Shown: piece by piece, positions 28,184 to 38,892 of the stretch
How positions within the stretch are numbered: the first letter of the stretch is position 1
How the letters are laid out: each line of letters begins with the position of its first letter
Assembly (NCBI RefSeq): GCF_030373245.1
Contig: NZ_JAUCZF010000001.1
Location: 124,001-188,000 of the forward strand
Reading direction: 5' to 3'
Origin: Hydrogenophaga sp.
GTDB lineage: Bacteria > Pseudomonadota > Gammaproteobacteria > Burkholderiales > Burkholderiaceae_C
Length of the DNA stretch: 64,000 nt
Position numbers and translations under genes: made by a program
The notes under the pieces: model-generated
What the model saw: the letters and a program-made list of their open reading frames with translations, nothing else
Told to the model about the DNA's origin: nothing
Databases searched by the model: none

Positions 28184-29677
28184 TCAGCGTGCCGGGCGAA
28201 TCACCGCGTACTGAGCCCACTCACCGCGGCGGAACAGCACGTTGATGGGTTTGCTCTTGTCCAGCTTGGCCAGTGCTGCGTCAAACTCTTTCAGGCCCTG
28301 AATCTCGGTGTTGGCCAACTGCACGATCACATCGCCTTCCCGCAGGCCGGCACGGGCCGCAATGCCGTCGGCGGCCACCACGCGCACACCGCCCTTGAGG
28401 TTCAACTCCTTCAGCTGCGCAGCCGTGAGCTCGGAAAGTGAAAGACCCAGCGACTGCGCTGCACCCGTGGCCGGTGCCTTCGGCGTCTCGGGCGCCTCTG
28501 CACGCTGCTCAGGTCGCTCCGGCTCCAGCTCCGCCACGACGATACTCAGATTGCGCTCGGCGCCGCGCCGGAACACCGTCATGCTGCTCTTGTTGCCTGG
28601 CTTGGTATTGCCCACCAACCGGGGCAGGTCAACCGACTTGTCGATCGACTTGCCATCGAACTTCAGAATGATGTCGCCCGGCTCGACGCCGGCTTTAGCG
28701 GCTGGCGAATTCGGCTCCACGCCGCGCACCAGGGCACCCTTGGGTGCACCCAGGCCGATCGACTCCGCCACGTCCTTGCTGACCTGATCGATCTGCACCC
28801 CGATGCGCCCGCGGGTCACGCGTCCAGTGCTTCTGAGCTGATCGGACACACGAACCGCTTCATCGATCGGGATGGCAAACGAGATGCCTTGAAATCCGCC
28901 CGAGCGCGAGTAGATCTGGCTGTTGATGCCCACCACCTCGCCACGCATGTTGATCAGCGGCCCGCCGGAATTGCCCGGGTTGATCGCCACGTCGGTCTGA
29001 ATAAAGGGAAGGAAATCGCCGGTATCGCGCTTCTTGGCGCTGACGATGCCGGCGGTCACCGTGTTTTCCAGACCAAACGGCGAGCCGATCGCCATCACCC
29101 ACTCGCCGACCCGCAGCCGATCGATGTCGCCGATCTTGACCGCGCTGAGTCCACTGGCTTCAATCTTGACCACGGCCACGTCGGTGCGCCTGTCGGTGCC
29201 GACGATCTTTGCCTTGAACTCGCGCTTGTCCGGCAAGGTCACGATCAATTCGTCGGCACCGTCGACCACATGGGCGTTGGTCATGATGAGGCCATCGGAA
29301 CTCAGGATGAAGCCCGAACCCACGCCGCGGGGCTGCGCCTCGTCTGAGGGACCCCGGTCAGAGCGCGGTCCCCTTGGGACCGCGCCGGGAGGAACCGGGA
29401 TACCAAAGCGGCGAAAAAACTCCAGCATCTGCTCGTCAGGACCCGAACCCGTCTCGGCCTTGGCCTTCTCCAGTGTGCGGATGTTGACCACGGAAGGACC
29501 AACCAGATCAACCAGGTCGGTGAAATCGGGCAGGCCCCGCACGCTGGGCGCGACAACGGCAGGCGTCTGCGCCCCCAGGGGCGCATGAGTCAGCAGGACG
29601 GCGCCACCAGCACCCGCGAGCGCAGCACTGGCCAGCAAGGCCATTTGAGGAAGACGAAGCCAACGACGAAGCATCAT
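28184..29677 (-). CDS. mucD: Periplasmic serine protease/chaperone MucD (DegP/HtrA family)
   Basis: Envelope quality-control protease of the sigma-E stress response. The 497 residues have a signal peptide (first 35 or so, after MMLRRWLRLP), the trypsin-like triad His in TNAHVVDGAD, Asp in RTDVAVVK and Ser in GNSGGPL, then two PDZ domains (around 275-360 and 400-490). The start 29677 follows AGAGG on its strand; an upstream in-frame ATG lacks a signal-peptide context. It is part of the rpoE-rseA-rseB-mucD module. Confidence 0.95.
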   Translation of the reverse strand: MMLRRWLRLPQMALLASAALAGAGGAVLLTHAPLGAQTPAVVAPSVRGLPDFTDLVDLVGPSVVNIRTLEKAKAETGSGPDEQMLEFFRRFGIPVPPGAVPRGPRSDRGPSDEAQPRGVGSGFILSSDGLIMTNAHVVDGADELIVTLPDKREFKAKIVGTDRRTDVAVVKIEASGLSAVKIGDIDRLRVGEWVMAIGSPFGLENTVTAGIVSAKKRDTGDFLPFIQTDVAINPGNSGGPLINMRGEVVGINSQIYSRSGGFQGISFAIPIDEAVRVSDQLRSTGRVTRGRIGVQIDQVSKDVAESIGLGAPKGALVRGVEPNSPAAKAGVEPGDIILKFDGKSIDKSVDLPRLVGNTKPGNKSSMTVFRRGAERNLSIVVAELEPERPEQRAEAPETPKAPATGAAQSLGLSLSELTAAQLKELNLKGGVRVVAADGIAARAGLREGDVIVQLANTEIQGLKEFDAALAKLDKSKPINVLFRRGEWAQYAVIRPAR

Positions 29678-29782
29678 GAAAAACCTCTGCTCAAACAAAA
29701 TCGAGTCAAACAACACAACGACGGTGTATCCGGAGAACGGAAACCCTGGAAGTCGCAGCAGAACACGAGGGCGCGAAGCGGT

Positions 29783-30877
29783 TCAGCGCGTTCGCTCCAG
29801 CGCGTCAGCAAACCGGCGCAGCGTGGCGGGTGGCACCTCGCCGAGCACGGTGAGCCAGTGCTTGTCCAGACGGCGTGTCACGGAATGGGTGGCGCCGACC
29901 GACGCCACTTTCTCCTCGCCGTGGCGACTGGCATCAAACGCCTCAACGAACAGCGATACCGAAGCCAGACCGTCAGAGAACACCCACTGCATGCCTGGGG
30001 CCTCGGTCGACCCAGCCACCGAGCCTCGGGTGTAGCAACTCATGGACGCAAAACCTGGCACGGACTCCTTCAGGCGCCAGCCCTCGGCGTCGGGCGTGGT
30101 CTTCTTCTGCACCGAGCGCTGCACGTCGTAGCCCTTGGTGTCGTTCATCTGCTGACTGAGCTTGTCCATGCGCACGGGTGCGTCCAGCTGCAGCTCGGAG
30201 AACGCCACCTGTTCCAGTACGACGCCTCGCTCACCCAGCGTCTGCATCTTGACCACCAGGCCCGAGTTTTTTTCCGCCCAGATGCGATAGCCAAAACGCA
30301 GTTCGTCGCGCGGCACGATCTCGATGCGATCGGCCTTGTGCCCGGCCACGCGGTCCACACCGGTTTCACGCACATCGTAGAACGCGGGAATGGCGTTGCG
30401 AGGAGTGCGCAGCAGCTCGGGAAAGAGACCCAACGATTCTCGCTTTTCCACCCAGGCCGTCTTTGTTTCCGGGGCGAAGGTGATGACCTCACTGTTGCGC
30501 CGCAGCGTGGTGCGCGGCGCACCAGTGAGCGTTTCTACCCGCTCCATCTGCTGCACGCCATCGCACACATGCCAGATGCGCGAGGCCGACATGGCCGATC
30601 CGGCGGAGACCACCAGCGTGCCCTGATAGGCGCGCTGCCGCGAGGCCTCGTGCATGCGGGTCAGCCAGTCGTTGATGCTGCGGGTCTCGGACGCAGCGGG
30701 TGCCGTGCTCTGGGCCATCACCGGCATCGCAAGACCAGTCAACACCGACACCGCGGCAACCACCGTCCAGCGCCGAACAGATGGCACCACCCGCGTTTTG
30801 CGGCAAGCGGAAAAAAGGCGACCACCCCCCGTTGATGCGGTGGCCAGCAACGACGTCACGTGCATGTGAGCAGTCAT
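29783..30877 (-). CDS. rseB: Sigma-E regulatory protein RseB/MucB
   Basis: Periplasmic protein that binds RseA and shields it from DegS cleavage. The 364 residues carry an N-terminal hydrophobic signal (VVAAVSVLTGLAMPVMAQ), then the MucB/RseB lipid-sensing N-domain (NDWLTRMHEASRQRAYQGTLVVSAG) and the C-terminal domain. The basic N-terminus before the hydrophobic stretch is long (about 35 residues), so a start inside it is possible. Begins 6 nt after rseA. Confidence 0.93.
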   Translation of the reverse strand: MTAHMHVTSLLATASTGGGRLFSACRKTRVVPSVRRWTVVAAVSVLTGLAMPVMAQSTAPAASETRSINDWLTRMHEASRQRAYQGTLVVSAGSAMSASRIWHVCDGVQQMERVETLTGAPRTTLRRNSEVITFAPETKTAWVEKRESLGLFPELLRTPRNAIPAFYDVRETGVDRVAGHKADRIEIVPRDELRFGYRIWAEKNSGLVVKMQTLGERGVVLEQVAFSELQLDAPVRMDKLSQQMNDTKGYDVQRSVQKKTTPDAEGWRLKESVPGFASMSCYTRGSVAGSTEAPGMQWVFSDGLASVSLFVEAFDASRHGEEKVASVGATHSVTRRLDKHWLTVLGEVPPATLRRFADALERTR

Positions 30878-30882
30878 GGGAT

Positions 30883-31563
30883 TCAGCGCTCGTTGGCGTC
30901 GTGGGTTGCATTGCGCAGAAAGCCGGCAGGCATCTGCAGGGCTGACACGCCACCAAACTGCCGGTGCTCGGCCATCAGGGCTTCGAGCTGAGCGTCCCGA
31001 ATCAGTACACCTTGGGAGGTGTTGACCGCCACCGGCTCGGTGCCGACGCGCGCGAGCTGGGCTGCGGGTGCCGCTGCCGGGCCCATGAGCGCCAGCTGGG
31101 GGCTTGCGGAGTTCGTCGGACTGCCCGGCGTAGTGCCCAGCACGGTCCAGCTCACAGCCATCACCGCGGCCAGCGAGGCCACGCCCGCAAGCAGTTTCCA
31201 GCGGAACACCGCGTCGTTGGCAGCCTGCCCACGGACATGCTGGATCACCACGGCCCGTTCGGGTGCGACAGTGACCGAGAGCGGCTCCTGGGCCAGGCGC
31301 AGTTGCACCGCCGCCAAGAACTCGGCCGGCGTTTGCACAGGCAGTGCCGGGGCTTGACCGCGAAGCGATTCGCCAATGAGCTGATAGGCGTGCCAGCGCG
31401 TCGCAGTCGATGCTGACGAGGCCACGCCTTCAAGCCAGCCCTCAAGCTCGTGCGCAGGCAGTTCGCCATCCAGCATGGCCGACAGCGCGCTGTCCTGATA
31501 CAGGTCTTCACCAGCACCCGCGGCGGTGGCCGCGATCAAATCCTTGTTCTGTTTGGCGTTCAT
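30883..31563 (-). CDS. rseA: Anti-sigma-E factor RseA/MucA
   Basis: Inner-membrane anti-sigma factor that holds RpoE inactive. The 226 residues include the cytoplasmic RseA N-domain (LSAMLDGELPAHELEGWL, then WHAYQLIGESLRG), a transmembrane helix near 100 (LLAGVASLAAVMAVSWTVLG) and a periplasmic tail. I start at ATG 31563; upstream in-frame sequence overlaps rpoE and is not family-like. Encoded between rpoE and rseB. Confidence 0.93.
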   Translation of the reverse strand: MNAKQNKDLIAATAAGAGEDLYQDSALSAMLDGELPAHELEGWLEGVASSASTATRWHAYQLIGESLRGQAPALPVQTPAEFLAAVQLRLAQEPLSVTVAPERAVVIQHVRGQAANDAVFRWKLLAGVASLAAVMAVSWTVLGTTPGSPTNSASPQLALMGPAAAPAAQLARVGTEPVAVNTSQGVLIRDAQLEALMAEHRQFGGVSALQMPAGFLRNATHDANER

Positions 31564-31619
31564 GTCCTGACTTCCTGTTTCCGGCTCACTGGCCCCTGAG
31601 TTCTCGATGCCCTGCGCGT

Positions 31620-32261
31620 TCACCAGCGCTTGCCCGTCTGGCGATCCAACATGGGCTTGATGCGACTGGAGATCGCCTCGCGAGCCCGGAAGATGCGGGA
31701 TCGCACGGTGCCAATGGGGCAATCCAGTGCCTGCGCAATCTCTTCGTAGCTCAGACCTTCGATCTCGCGCAGGGTGATCGCCATGCGCAATTCTTCCGGC
31801 AATGCATCCATGGCAGCATTGACCGCCTCGGCGATTTCCTTGCTGGCGAAGATCGCCTCGGGCGTTTCGCTGTCTGCCACGTTGGGGTTTAGTTCGCGAT
31901 CCGAGCCGGAAGTTTCATCGTCATCGGCAGATTTCATCTGTGACTGGAAGATCAGCGGGTCGCGCTTGAGTTCCATCAGCTGCTTCTTGGCCGTGTTGAC
32001 CGCGATGCGGTAAAGCCAGGTGTAGAACTGCGCATCGCCGCGGAACTGGCCCAGGGCGCGGTAGGCGCGGATGAACGTCTCCTGGGCAATATCAGGCACG
32101 AGGTCGACGTCGCGCACCATGCGCCCGATCAGGCGCTCGACCCGCCTCTGGTATTTGATGACCAGCAACTCGAAGGCCCGCTGCTCCCCTGCCAGCGTGC
32201 GCTGGACGAGCATGACGTCGCTGTCGGGCGGAGGTGGAGCAGTGTGATCTTCTTGGGTCAT
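31620..32261 (-). CDS. rpoE: RNA polymerase sigma-E factor (RpoE/AlgU)
   Basis: Extracytoplasmic-function sigma factor for envelope stress. The 213 residues have region 2 (VPDIAQETFIRAYRALGQFRG) and region 4 (LSYEEIAQALDCPIGTVRSR). Start MTQEDHTAPPPP at 32261; the longer reading frame upstream is not family-like. A -10-like TATATT (minus strand, 32276-32271) ends only 9 nt before the ATG, so transcription from it would give an almost leaderless mRNA. Confidence 0.95.
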   Translation of the reverse strand: MTQEDHTAPPPPDSDVMLVQRTLAGEQRAFELLVIKYQRRVERLIGRMVRDVDLVPDIAQETFIRAYRALGQFRGDAQFYTWLYRIAVNTAKKQLMELKRDPLIFQSQMKSADDDETSGSDRELNPNVADSETPEAIFASKEIAEAVNAAMDALPEELRMAITLREIEGLSYEEIAQALDCPIGTVRSRIFRAREAISSRIKPMLDRQTGKRW

Positions 32262-32270
32262 GCGCGGCAA

Positions 32271-32276
32271 AATATA
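32271..32276 (-). promoter_or_regulatory. Candidate -10 element immediately upstream of rpoE
   Basis: TATATT on the minus strand, 9 nt before the rpoE ATG. No matching -35 TTGACA was found at standard spacing, so a secondary or activator-dependent promoter is possible. Confidence 0.3.
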
Positions 32277-32325
32277 CCGCACGGCCTGGGCCGTGCCGTC
32301 AGGCGCTGCACAAGCCCCGCACCGA

Positions 32326-32787
32326 TCAACGCGCGGCCTGGACCCAGGCGCGCCGCAAGGCGTGCCACCGGGCAGGATCGCTCGCCCGCTGCAAGCAGAT
32401 CCAGGCCGGCACCTCGGCGGGACCATGCAGCCGCAACCAGGCCACGGTCTGCCCGTCGAAAGTCACTTCGACGCGCCTCAGGGGCGTGCCCTCGATTGCC
32501 GATCCAGCGCGCCACAACCAACGGCCGGCCTCGCCGTCGACCAGGCCGGGCGCCTGGGCATCCCAGTGCAGCTGGCCAACCGCAGGTTCTCGCCAGCTGC
32601 GCCAAGCCATCAGGCCCCAGATCCCGCATGCCGCGCCGCCGCTCGAAAACAACAGCCAGCCCGAGGGCGCGCCAAGCCACCACCAGGCGGCCCATACCAA
32701 AGCCAGTGCAGACGCGAGCCCCAACAGCAGACGCCCGTACCAAACACAACGCCCCACCGGGTACATCACCGATGGGGCGCGTTGCAT
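32326..32787 (-). CDS. Small membrane protein, possibly YgfX/CptA-like
   Basis: The 153-residue protein has two adjacent hydrophobic helices near the N-terminus (LLLGLASALALVWAAWWWLG, then WLLFSSGGAACGIWGLMAW) and a soluble C-terminal part ending with a Trp/Arg-rich helix (WHALRRAWVQAAR). That layout resembles YgfX/CptA, the membrane partner of SdhE, but I cannot confirm it by eye. It lies between rpoE and fabF, tightly packed (39 nt after fabF). Alternative: an unrelated small inner-membrane protein. Confidence 0.6.
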   Translation of the reverse strand: MQRAPSVMYPVGRCVWYGRLLLGLASALALVWAAWWWLGAPSGWLLFSSGGAACGIWGLMAWRSWREPAVGQLHWDAQAPGLVDGEAGRWLWRAGSAIEGTPLRRVEVTFDGQTVAWLRLHGPAEVPAWICLQRASDPARWHALRRAWVQAAR

Positions 32788-32826
32788 GGGTCAGAGGTGA
32801 GCAGGAGCCGGCGACCCGCGATGCAT

Positions 32827-34071
32827 TCACACGCGTCGGAAGACCAGCGAGCCGTTGGTGCCACCAAAGCCGAAGTTGTTCTTCAGCGCCACATCGATCT
32901 TCAGATCGCGAGCAGTGTTGGCGCAATAGTCCAGGTCGCACTCGGGATCTTGGTTGAAGATGTTGATGGTGGGCGGGCTCTTCTGGTGGTGCACCGCCAG
33001 CACGGTGAAAACACTCTCGATCCCTCCCGCGCCACCCAGCAGATGTCCCGTCATGGACTTTGTGGAATTCACCACCGTCTTCTTTGCATGGTCGCCCAGC
33101 GCGGCCTTGATGGCGTTGGATTCGTTCACGTCGCCCAGTGGTGTCGAGGTGCCATGCGCGTTGAGGTAGTGCACCTCGTCGGCATTCACTCCGGCGTTGC
33201 GCAGCGCGTTTTGCATGGCGCGTCGCGGGCCGTCCATGTTGGGCGCGGTCATGTGACCGGCATCGGCGCTCATGCCATAACCTGCCACTTCGGCGTAGAT
33301 GCGAGCGCCGCGGGCCATGGCGTGTTCGTACGACTCGAGCACCATCACACCCGCACCTTCACCGAGCACGAAGCCGTCGCGGTCTTTGTCCCAGGGACGC
33401 GAAGCGGTCGCGGGGTCGTCGTTGCGGGTCGATAGGGCACGCATGGCGGCGAATCCTCCCACGCCCAGCGGCGATACCGTGGCCTCGGAGCCGCCGGCGA
33501 TCACCACATCGGCGTCTCCGTATTCAATCTTGCGAGCTGCCTCACCGATGCAATGCAGACCCGTGGTGCATGCCGTCACCACGGCAAGGTTCGGACCCTT
33601 GAAGCCGAATCGCATCGAAACGTGACCGGCGATCATGTTGATGATCGAGGCCGGTACAAAAAACGGCGAGATTCGACGCGGGCCGCGGCCAACGTACTCG
33701 GCGTGCGTGGCTTCGATCAGCGGCAGGCCGCCGATGCCCGAACCGATGATGCAACCGATGCGATGCGCCGCCTCTTCGTCCAGCGCATCACCAATGGGCA
33801 AGCCCGCATCCACCACAGCCTGATGCGCCGCAGCGATGCCGTAGTGGATGAAGGTGTCCATCGAACGCGCTTCTTTGGCGCCGATGTAAGACTCCAAGTC
33901 GAAACCCTTCACCTCGCCCGCGATCTGGCAGGCAAACGCGGACGCATCAAACTTGGTGATGCGGTCGATACCGGAACGCCCAGCCAGCAGATTGGCCCAG
34001 GCCTCGTTGACGGTATTGCCCACGGGGCTCACGCACCCCAGGCCGGTCACCACGACACGACGTCGACTCAT
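32827..34071 (-). CDS. fabF: Beta-ketoacyl-ACP synthase II
   Basis: Elongating condensing enzyme of type II fatty-acid synthesis. The 414 residues contain the catalytic Cys in VVTACTTGLHCIGEA (about 167), the two His in NAHGTSTPLGD and KSMTGHLLGGAGG, and the N-terminal RRRVVVTGLGCVSPVG. The start is ATG 34071; an in-frame upstream start adds 13 non-family residues. It follows acpP at 120 nt. Confidence 0.97.
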   Translation of the reverse strand: MSRRRVVVTGLGCVSPVGNTVNEAWANLLAGRSGIDRITKFDASAFACQIAGEVKGFDLESYIGAKEARSMDTFIHYGIAAAHQAVVDAGLPIGDALDEEAAHRIGCIIGSGIGGLPLIEATHAEYVGRGPRRISPFFVPASIINMIAGHVSMRFGFKGPNLAVVTACTTGLHCIGEAARKIEYGDADVVIAGGSEATVSPLGVGGFAAMRALSTRNDDPATASRPWDKDRDGFVLGEGAGVMVLESYEHAMARGARIYAEVAGYGMSADAGHMTAPNMDGPRRAMQNALRNAGVNADEVHYLNAHGTSTPLGDVNESNAIKAALGDHAKKTVVNSTKSMTGHLLGGAGGIESVFTVLAVHHQKSPPTINIFNQDPECDLDYCANTARDLKIDVALKNNFGFGGTNGSLVFRRV

Positions 34072-34191
34072 CAATTTCCTCTCAGGCCCGTGCCGGCGAG
34101 ATCCCGGCAAGGCCAGTCTTGATCTGGCCGCGCGCCACGCTCCAGCAGGGTCACTGCGGAACGCTGGCTCGCTGACCGCTCACCGACCCAT

Positions 34192-35312
<1,121 letters not shown>

Positions 35313-35328
35313 GTTTGTGCTCCCGGGC

Positions 35329-36282
35329 TCAGCCCAACAGATGCTTGACTTCGGCCAGGCTGGCCGGGTCGAACAGGGGGACGCCGGTCAGGCCAGCATC
35401 GATGCGTTTGGCCAAGCCCGCCAGCACCTTTCCCGGTCCACATTCCACCAGGGTGGTCACTCCGCGCGCCTGTATGGCCTGCACACAGGACACCCAGCGT
35501 ACCGGTCCAAAGGCCTGGCGATAGAGGGCGTCGCGAATGCGGTCGGCATCGGTCTCGACCGCCACATCGATGTTGTTCACCACCGGAATACGGGGTGTGG
35601 CAAAAGGCGTGTCGGCCAGCTTGGCTTTCAGCGCCTCGGCGGCGGGCTTCATCAGGCTGGAGTGAAACGGCGCCGACACCGGCAGCGGCAGTGCCCGTTT
35701 GGCACCTTGTGCCTTGAGCAGCTCACAGGCCTTGTCCACCGCGGCCTTGCTGCCGGCGATCACCGTCTGCGCCGGATCGTTGAAGTTCACCGCCTCGACC
35801 ACTTCGGAGCTGTCCGCGCCAAAGATCGCCTGGGCTTCGGCGCAACCTGCCACCACGCGCTCGGCGTCCATGCCCAGGATGGCGGCCATCGCCCCGGTGC
35901 CGACCGGCACGGCCGACTGCATGGCCGCTGCCCGGAACCGGACCAGCGGTGCCGCCTGGGTCAGCGTCAATGCGCCTGCAGCCACCAACGCCGCGTACTC
36001 ACCCAGCGAGTGCCCCGCCATCAAGGCTGGGGCAGCGCCCCCCTCGGCCTGCCAGACTCGCCACGCTGCCACTCCGGCCACCAGCATCACAGGCTGGGTA
36101 TTCGTCGTCAGCGCGAGTGCCTCTTTGGGGCCCTCATGAATCAAACGCCCGATGTCTTCACCCAGCGCATCAGAAGCCTCTTTCAGGGTGGTGGCGACAG
36201 CCGGGTGATCGCCCCAGGCGTCGAGCATTCCGACCGACTGCGAGCCTTGTCCGGGGAAAACCAATGCAAATGGGCTGCTCAT
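35329..36282 (-). CDS. fabD: Malonyl-CoA:ACP transacylase
   Basis: Loads malonyl groups onto ACP. The 317 residues begin MSSPFALVFPGQGSQSVGML, with the nucleophile Ser in GHSLGEYAALVAAGAL (about 93) and the His in VSAPFHSSLM (about 205). ATG 36282 is chosen over an upstream in-frame ATG with no family sequence. Between fabH and fabG in the usual order. Confidence 0.97.
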   Translation of the reverse strand: MSSPFALVFPGQGSQSVGMLDAWGDHPAVATTLKEASDALGEDIGRLIHEGPKEALALTTNTQPVMLVAGVAAWRVWQAEGGAAPALMAGHSLGEYAALVAAGALTLTQAAPLVRFRAAAMQSAVPVGTGAMAAILGMDAERVVAGCAEAQAIFGADSSEVVEAVNFNDPAQTVIAGSKAAVDKACELLKAQGAKRALPLPVSAPFHSSLMKPAAEALKAKLADTPFATPRIPVVNNIDVAVETDADRIRDALYRQAFGPVRWVSCVQAIQARGVTTLVECGPGKVLAGLAKRIDAGLTGVPLFDPASLAEVKHLLG

Positions 36283-36348
36283 GGATAGGTTCTTTGGAAA
36301 GATGGAGACACGCGCACGGTTGGGCTCCACTGGGCGCCCACCGGGCGC

Positions 36349-37326
36349 TCAGAAGTCGAGCAGCACCGAACCCCAGGTAAATCCGCCGCCCACGCCTTCG
36401 AGCAGCAGCGTCTGGCCACGCCGGACCTGCCCCGAGCGCACCGCATGGTCGAGCGCCAGCGGAATGGATGCCGCCGAGGTGTTGCCATGCTCGTGCACCG
36501 TGACCACGACCTTGTCCATCGACAGCTTGAGCTTCTTCGCCGTACTTTGCATGATGCGGATGTTGGCCTGATGCGGGATCAACCAGTCGACATCGGCCGC
36601 TGTGCGACCCGCTTTGGCCAGCGAAGCCAGCGCGGTGTCCTCCAGCACGCCGACAGCGAGTTTGAACACCGCCTGCCCGTCCATCTTGAGCAAGGGATCG
36701 CCCAGGATGTTGCCGCCCGACACATGGCCGGGCACGCACAGGATGTCGGCGTGTTTGCCATCGGCATGGATGTCGGTGGCGAGAATGCCGGGCGTGTCGC
36801 TGGCTTCCAGCACCACGGCCCCGGCGCCGTCACCAAACAGCACACAAGTGGTGCGGTCGTTGAAATCCAGAATGCGGCTGAACACCTCGGCACCGACCAC
36901 GAGGGCTTTGCGAGCCGAACCGGTCTGGATCATCGCGTTGGCAACCGTCAGTGCATAAATGAAACCGCTGCAAACCGCCTGCACATCAAACGCCGGGCAT
37001 CCTGCGATGCCCAGCTTGTGCTGGAGGATGGCGGCGGACGATGGGAACACCATGTCTGGGGTTGAGGTGGCCACGATGATGAGGTCAATCTCACCGGGCG
37101 CCGTGTTCGCCGCCTGCAAGGCCTGACGACAAGCGGTTTCGGCCAGGTCGCTGGTGAACACGCCATCGGCAGCGAAGTGCCGGGCCCGGATGCCGGTGCG
37201 CTCGACAATCCACTCGTCGCTGGTCTCCACACCGCGCTCCGCGAGCAGGGCCACCATGTCGTCGTTGTTCAGGCGTCTGGGCGGCAAACAACTGCCGGTG
37301 CCGGTGATGCGGGCAAAGCGGGTCAT
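36349..37326 (-). CDS. fabH: Beta-ketoacyl-ACP synthase III
   Basis: Starts fatty-acid synthesis by condensing acetyl-CoA with malonyl-ACP. The 325 residues include the catalytic Cys119 ([12 protein letters not shown]), His in [12 protein letters not shown] and Asn in [15 protein letters not shown]. It begins 13 nt after plsX ends and precedes fabD, the typical plsX-fabH-fabD-fabG-acpP-fabF order. Confidence 0.97.
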   Translation of the reverse strand: MTRFARITGTGSCLPPRRLNNDDMVALLAERGVETSDEWIVERTGIRARHFAADGVFTSDLAETACRQALQAANTAPGEIDLIIVATSTPDMVFPSSAAILQHKLGIAGCPAFDVQAVCSGFIYALTVANAMIQTGSARKALVVGAEVFSRILDFNDRTTCVLFGDGAGAVVLEASDTPGILATDIHADGKHADILCVPGHVSGGNILGDPLLKMDGQAVFKLAVGVLEDTALASLAKAGRTAADVDWLIPHQANIRIMQSTAKKLKLSMDKVVVTVHEHGNTSAASIPLALDHAVRSGQVRRGQTLLLEGVGGGFTWGSVLLDF

Positions 37327-37339
37327 GTGGGCAAGAGGG

Positions 37340-38401
37340 TCAGAGGGTGGGGATGCTCTTGAATTCGCTGGCGGCCGCGGTGCCCGCGATCAGCGGAGCC
37401 GCATGGGCAATGCGCTCGCGCACGTTGTCGAGCATGCCGTGGTGTGCCGCATCATAAGCCCGCGCCAGCGCCTGCTCGAACGCAAACGCGTCAGCAGAAC
37501 CGTGGCTCTTGAACACCATGCCGCGCAGGCCAAGCAAGGCCGCACCATTGTAGCGGCGGTGATCCACCCGCTTTTTGAATGCCATTAGCGAACGATAGGC
37601 AACGATCGCCGCCATTTTCCGAAAGATATTGCGAGAAAACTCCTCGCGGATGAAGCCACCTATCATGGCAGCCAAGCCTTCGCTGGCCTTGAGTGCGACG
37701 TTGCCGACAAAGCCGTCGCAAACGACGATGTCGACCGTGCCTTTGAACACATCGTCACCCTCGACGTTGCCAAAGAAATTCAAATCGCCGGTGTTGGCCG
37801 CATTTCGCAGCAAGATACCTGCTTTTTTGATGACTTCGCTGCCCTTGATGACTTCTTCGCCCACGTTGAGCAGGCCTACGGTGGGCTCTGAGCGGCCCGT
37901 CATGGCAGCCACCAGTGCAGAGCCCATCACCGCGAACTGCAGCAAGTGCTCGGCGGAGCAGTCTACGTTGGCACCCAGATCCAGCACCGTGGTGGCGCCA
38001 CCTCGGGCGTTGGGCAGCTGGGTGGCGATGGCCGGGCGGTCGATGCCGTCGAGCGTCTTGAGCACATAGCGCGCAATGGCCATCAAGGCGCCGGTGTTGC
38101 CCGCAGAGACCATGGCCTGCGCGCCACCGTCTTTGACCTGCTGGATGGCCACGCGCATGGAAGAGTCCTTCTTCTTGCGCAAGGCCACCTCCACCGAGTC
38201 GTCCATCGTGACCACCTCGGTGGCCGGGAGCACGCGACAACGCACGTTGTTCAGCACCTGCGGCCAGGCGGCAAACGATTCGGGCTTGCCCACCAGCAGC
38301 AACTGTGCCTGGGGATGGCTGGTGAGGAAAGCCTCGCAAGCAGGCAACGTGGTCGCGGGGCCGACGTCACCCCCCATGCAATCAACCGCCAAAGTGATCA
38401 T
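37340..38401 (-). CDS. plsX: Phosphate acyltransferase PlsX
   Basis: Makes acyl-phosphate from acyl-ACP for phospholipid synthesis. The 353 residues begin [19 protein letters not shown] and contain [15 protein letters not shown] near 100, both PlsX signatures. The gene is the first of the fatty-acid run after a terminator that follows rpmF, so it probably has its own promoter or depends on readthrough. Confidence 0.96.
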   Translation of the reverse strand: MITLAVDCMGGDVGPATTLPACEAFLTSHPQAQLLLVGKPESFAAWPQVLNNVRCRVLPATEVVTMDDSVEVALRKKKDSSMRVAIQQVKDGGAQAMVSAGNTGALMAIARYVLKTLDGIDRPAIATQLPNARGGATTVLDLGANVDCSAEHLLQFAVMGSALVAAMTGRSEPTVGLLNVGEEVIKGSEVIKKAGILLRNAANTGDLNFFGNVEGDDVFKGTVDIVVCDGFVGNVALKASEGLAAMIGGFIREEFSRNIFRKMAAIVAYRSLMAFKKRVDHRRYNGAALLGLRGMVFKSHGSADAFAFEQALARAYDAAHHGMLDNVRERIAHAAPLIAGTAAASEFKSIPTL

Positions 38402-38443
38402 GCAGACTCCTGAAGCTGCGCCGCAGACGGGCGCCAGAAACGC

Positions 38444-38469
38444 AAAAAGCCCGCATGCAGCATGCGGGC
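38444..38469 (-). terminator. Intrinsic terminator between rpmF and plsX
   Basis: On the minus strand GCCCGCATG pairs with CATGCGGGC across a CTG loop, followed by five T (A-run 38444-38448 on plus). It lies in the 134-nt gap after the rpmF stop. Confidence 0.85.
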
Positions 38470-38535
38470 CTGCGCCTCGACAGCTTCAATGACCCCAGCC
38501 ACGCCAGCGCGGCGGGGCCAGAGGTGGCTTGTCAT

Positions 38536-38718
38536 TCAGGCTTCGGACTTGTTCTTGAGCACCTGACGGCCACGGTAAAAGCCGTTGGGGCTGATGTGGT
38601 GACGCAGGTGGATCTCGCCAGTGGTGGGCTCCACTGCGATACCGGGCACGTTCAAGGCGTTGTGCGAACGGTGCATGCCGCGCTTGGACGGCGATTTTTT
38701 GTTTTGCTGGACGGCCAT
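38536..38718 (-). CDS. rpmF: 50S ribosomal protein L32
   Basis: The 60 residues begin [22 protein letters not shown] and include [12 protein letters not shown]. No Cys pairs are present, so it is the zinc-free form. ATG 38718 is the family start; a longer frame upstream is rejected. Followed by a terminator; preceded by yceD. Confidence 0.96.
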   Translation of the reverse strand: MAVQQNKKSPSKRGMHRSHNALNVPGIAVEPTTGEIHLRHHISPNGFYRGRQVLKNKSEA

Positions 38719-38892
38719 GACGGGCTCCTGTGGAAATGTGGTGTGGTGGCTTGCGTGCGAAGCATTCAGCCACTCGGACCGATCTTGATCGTCTTCCAGG
38801 CACACTGGAAACGCTGGACCGACGCGAAGCCTTAGATTGTAGCCCGAAACCGGCCACGGCAGCAAACCCGCCGAGGCAGGCGAGGGAGCTGC

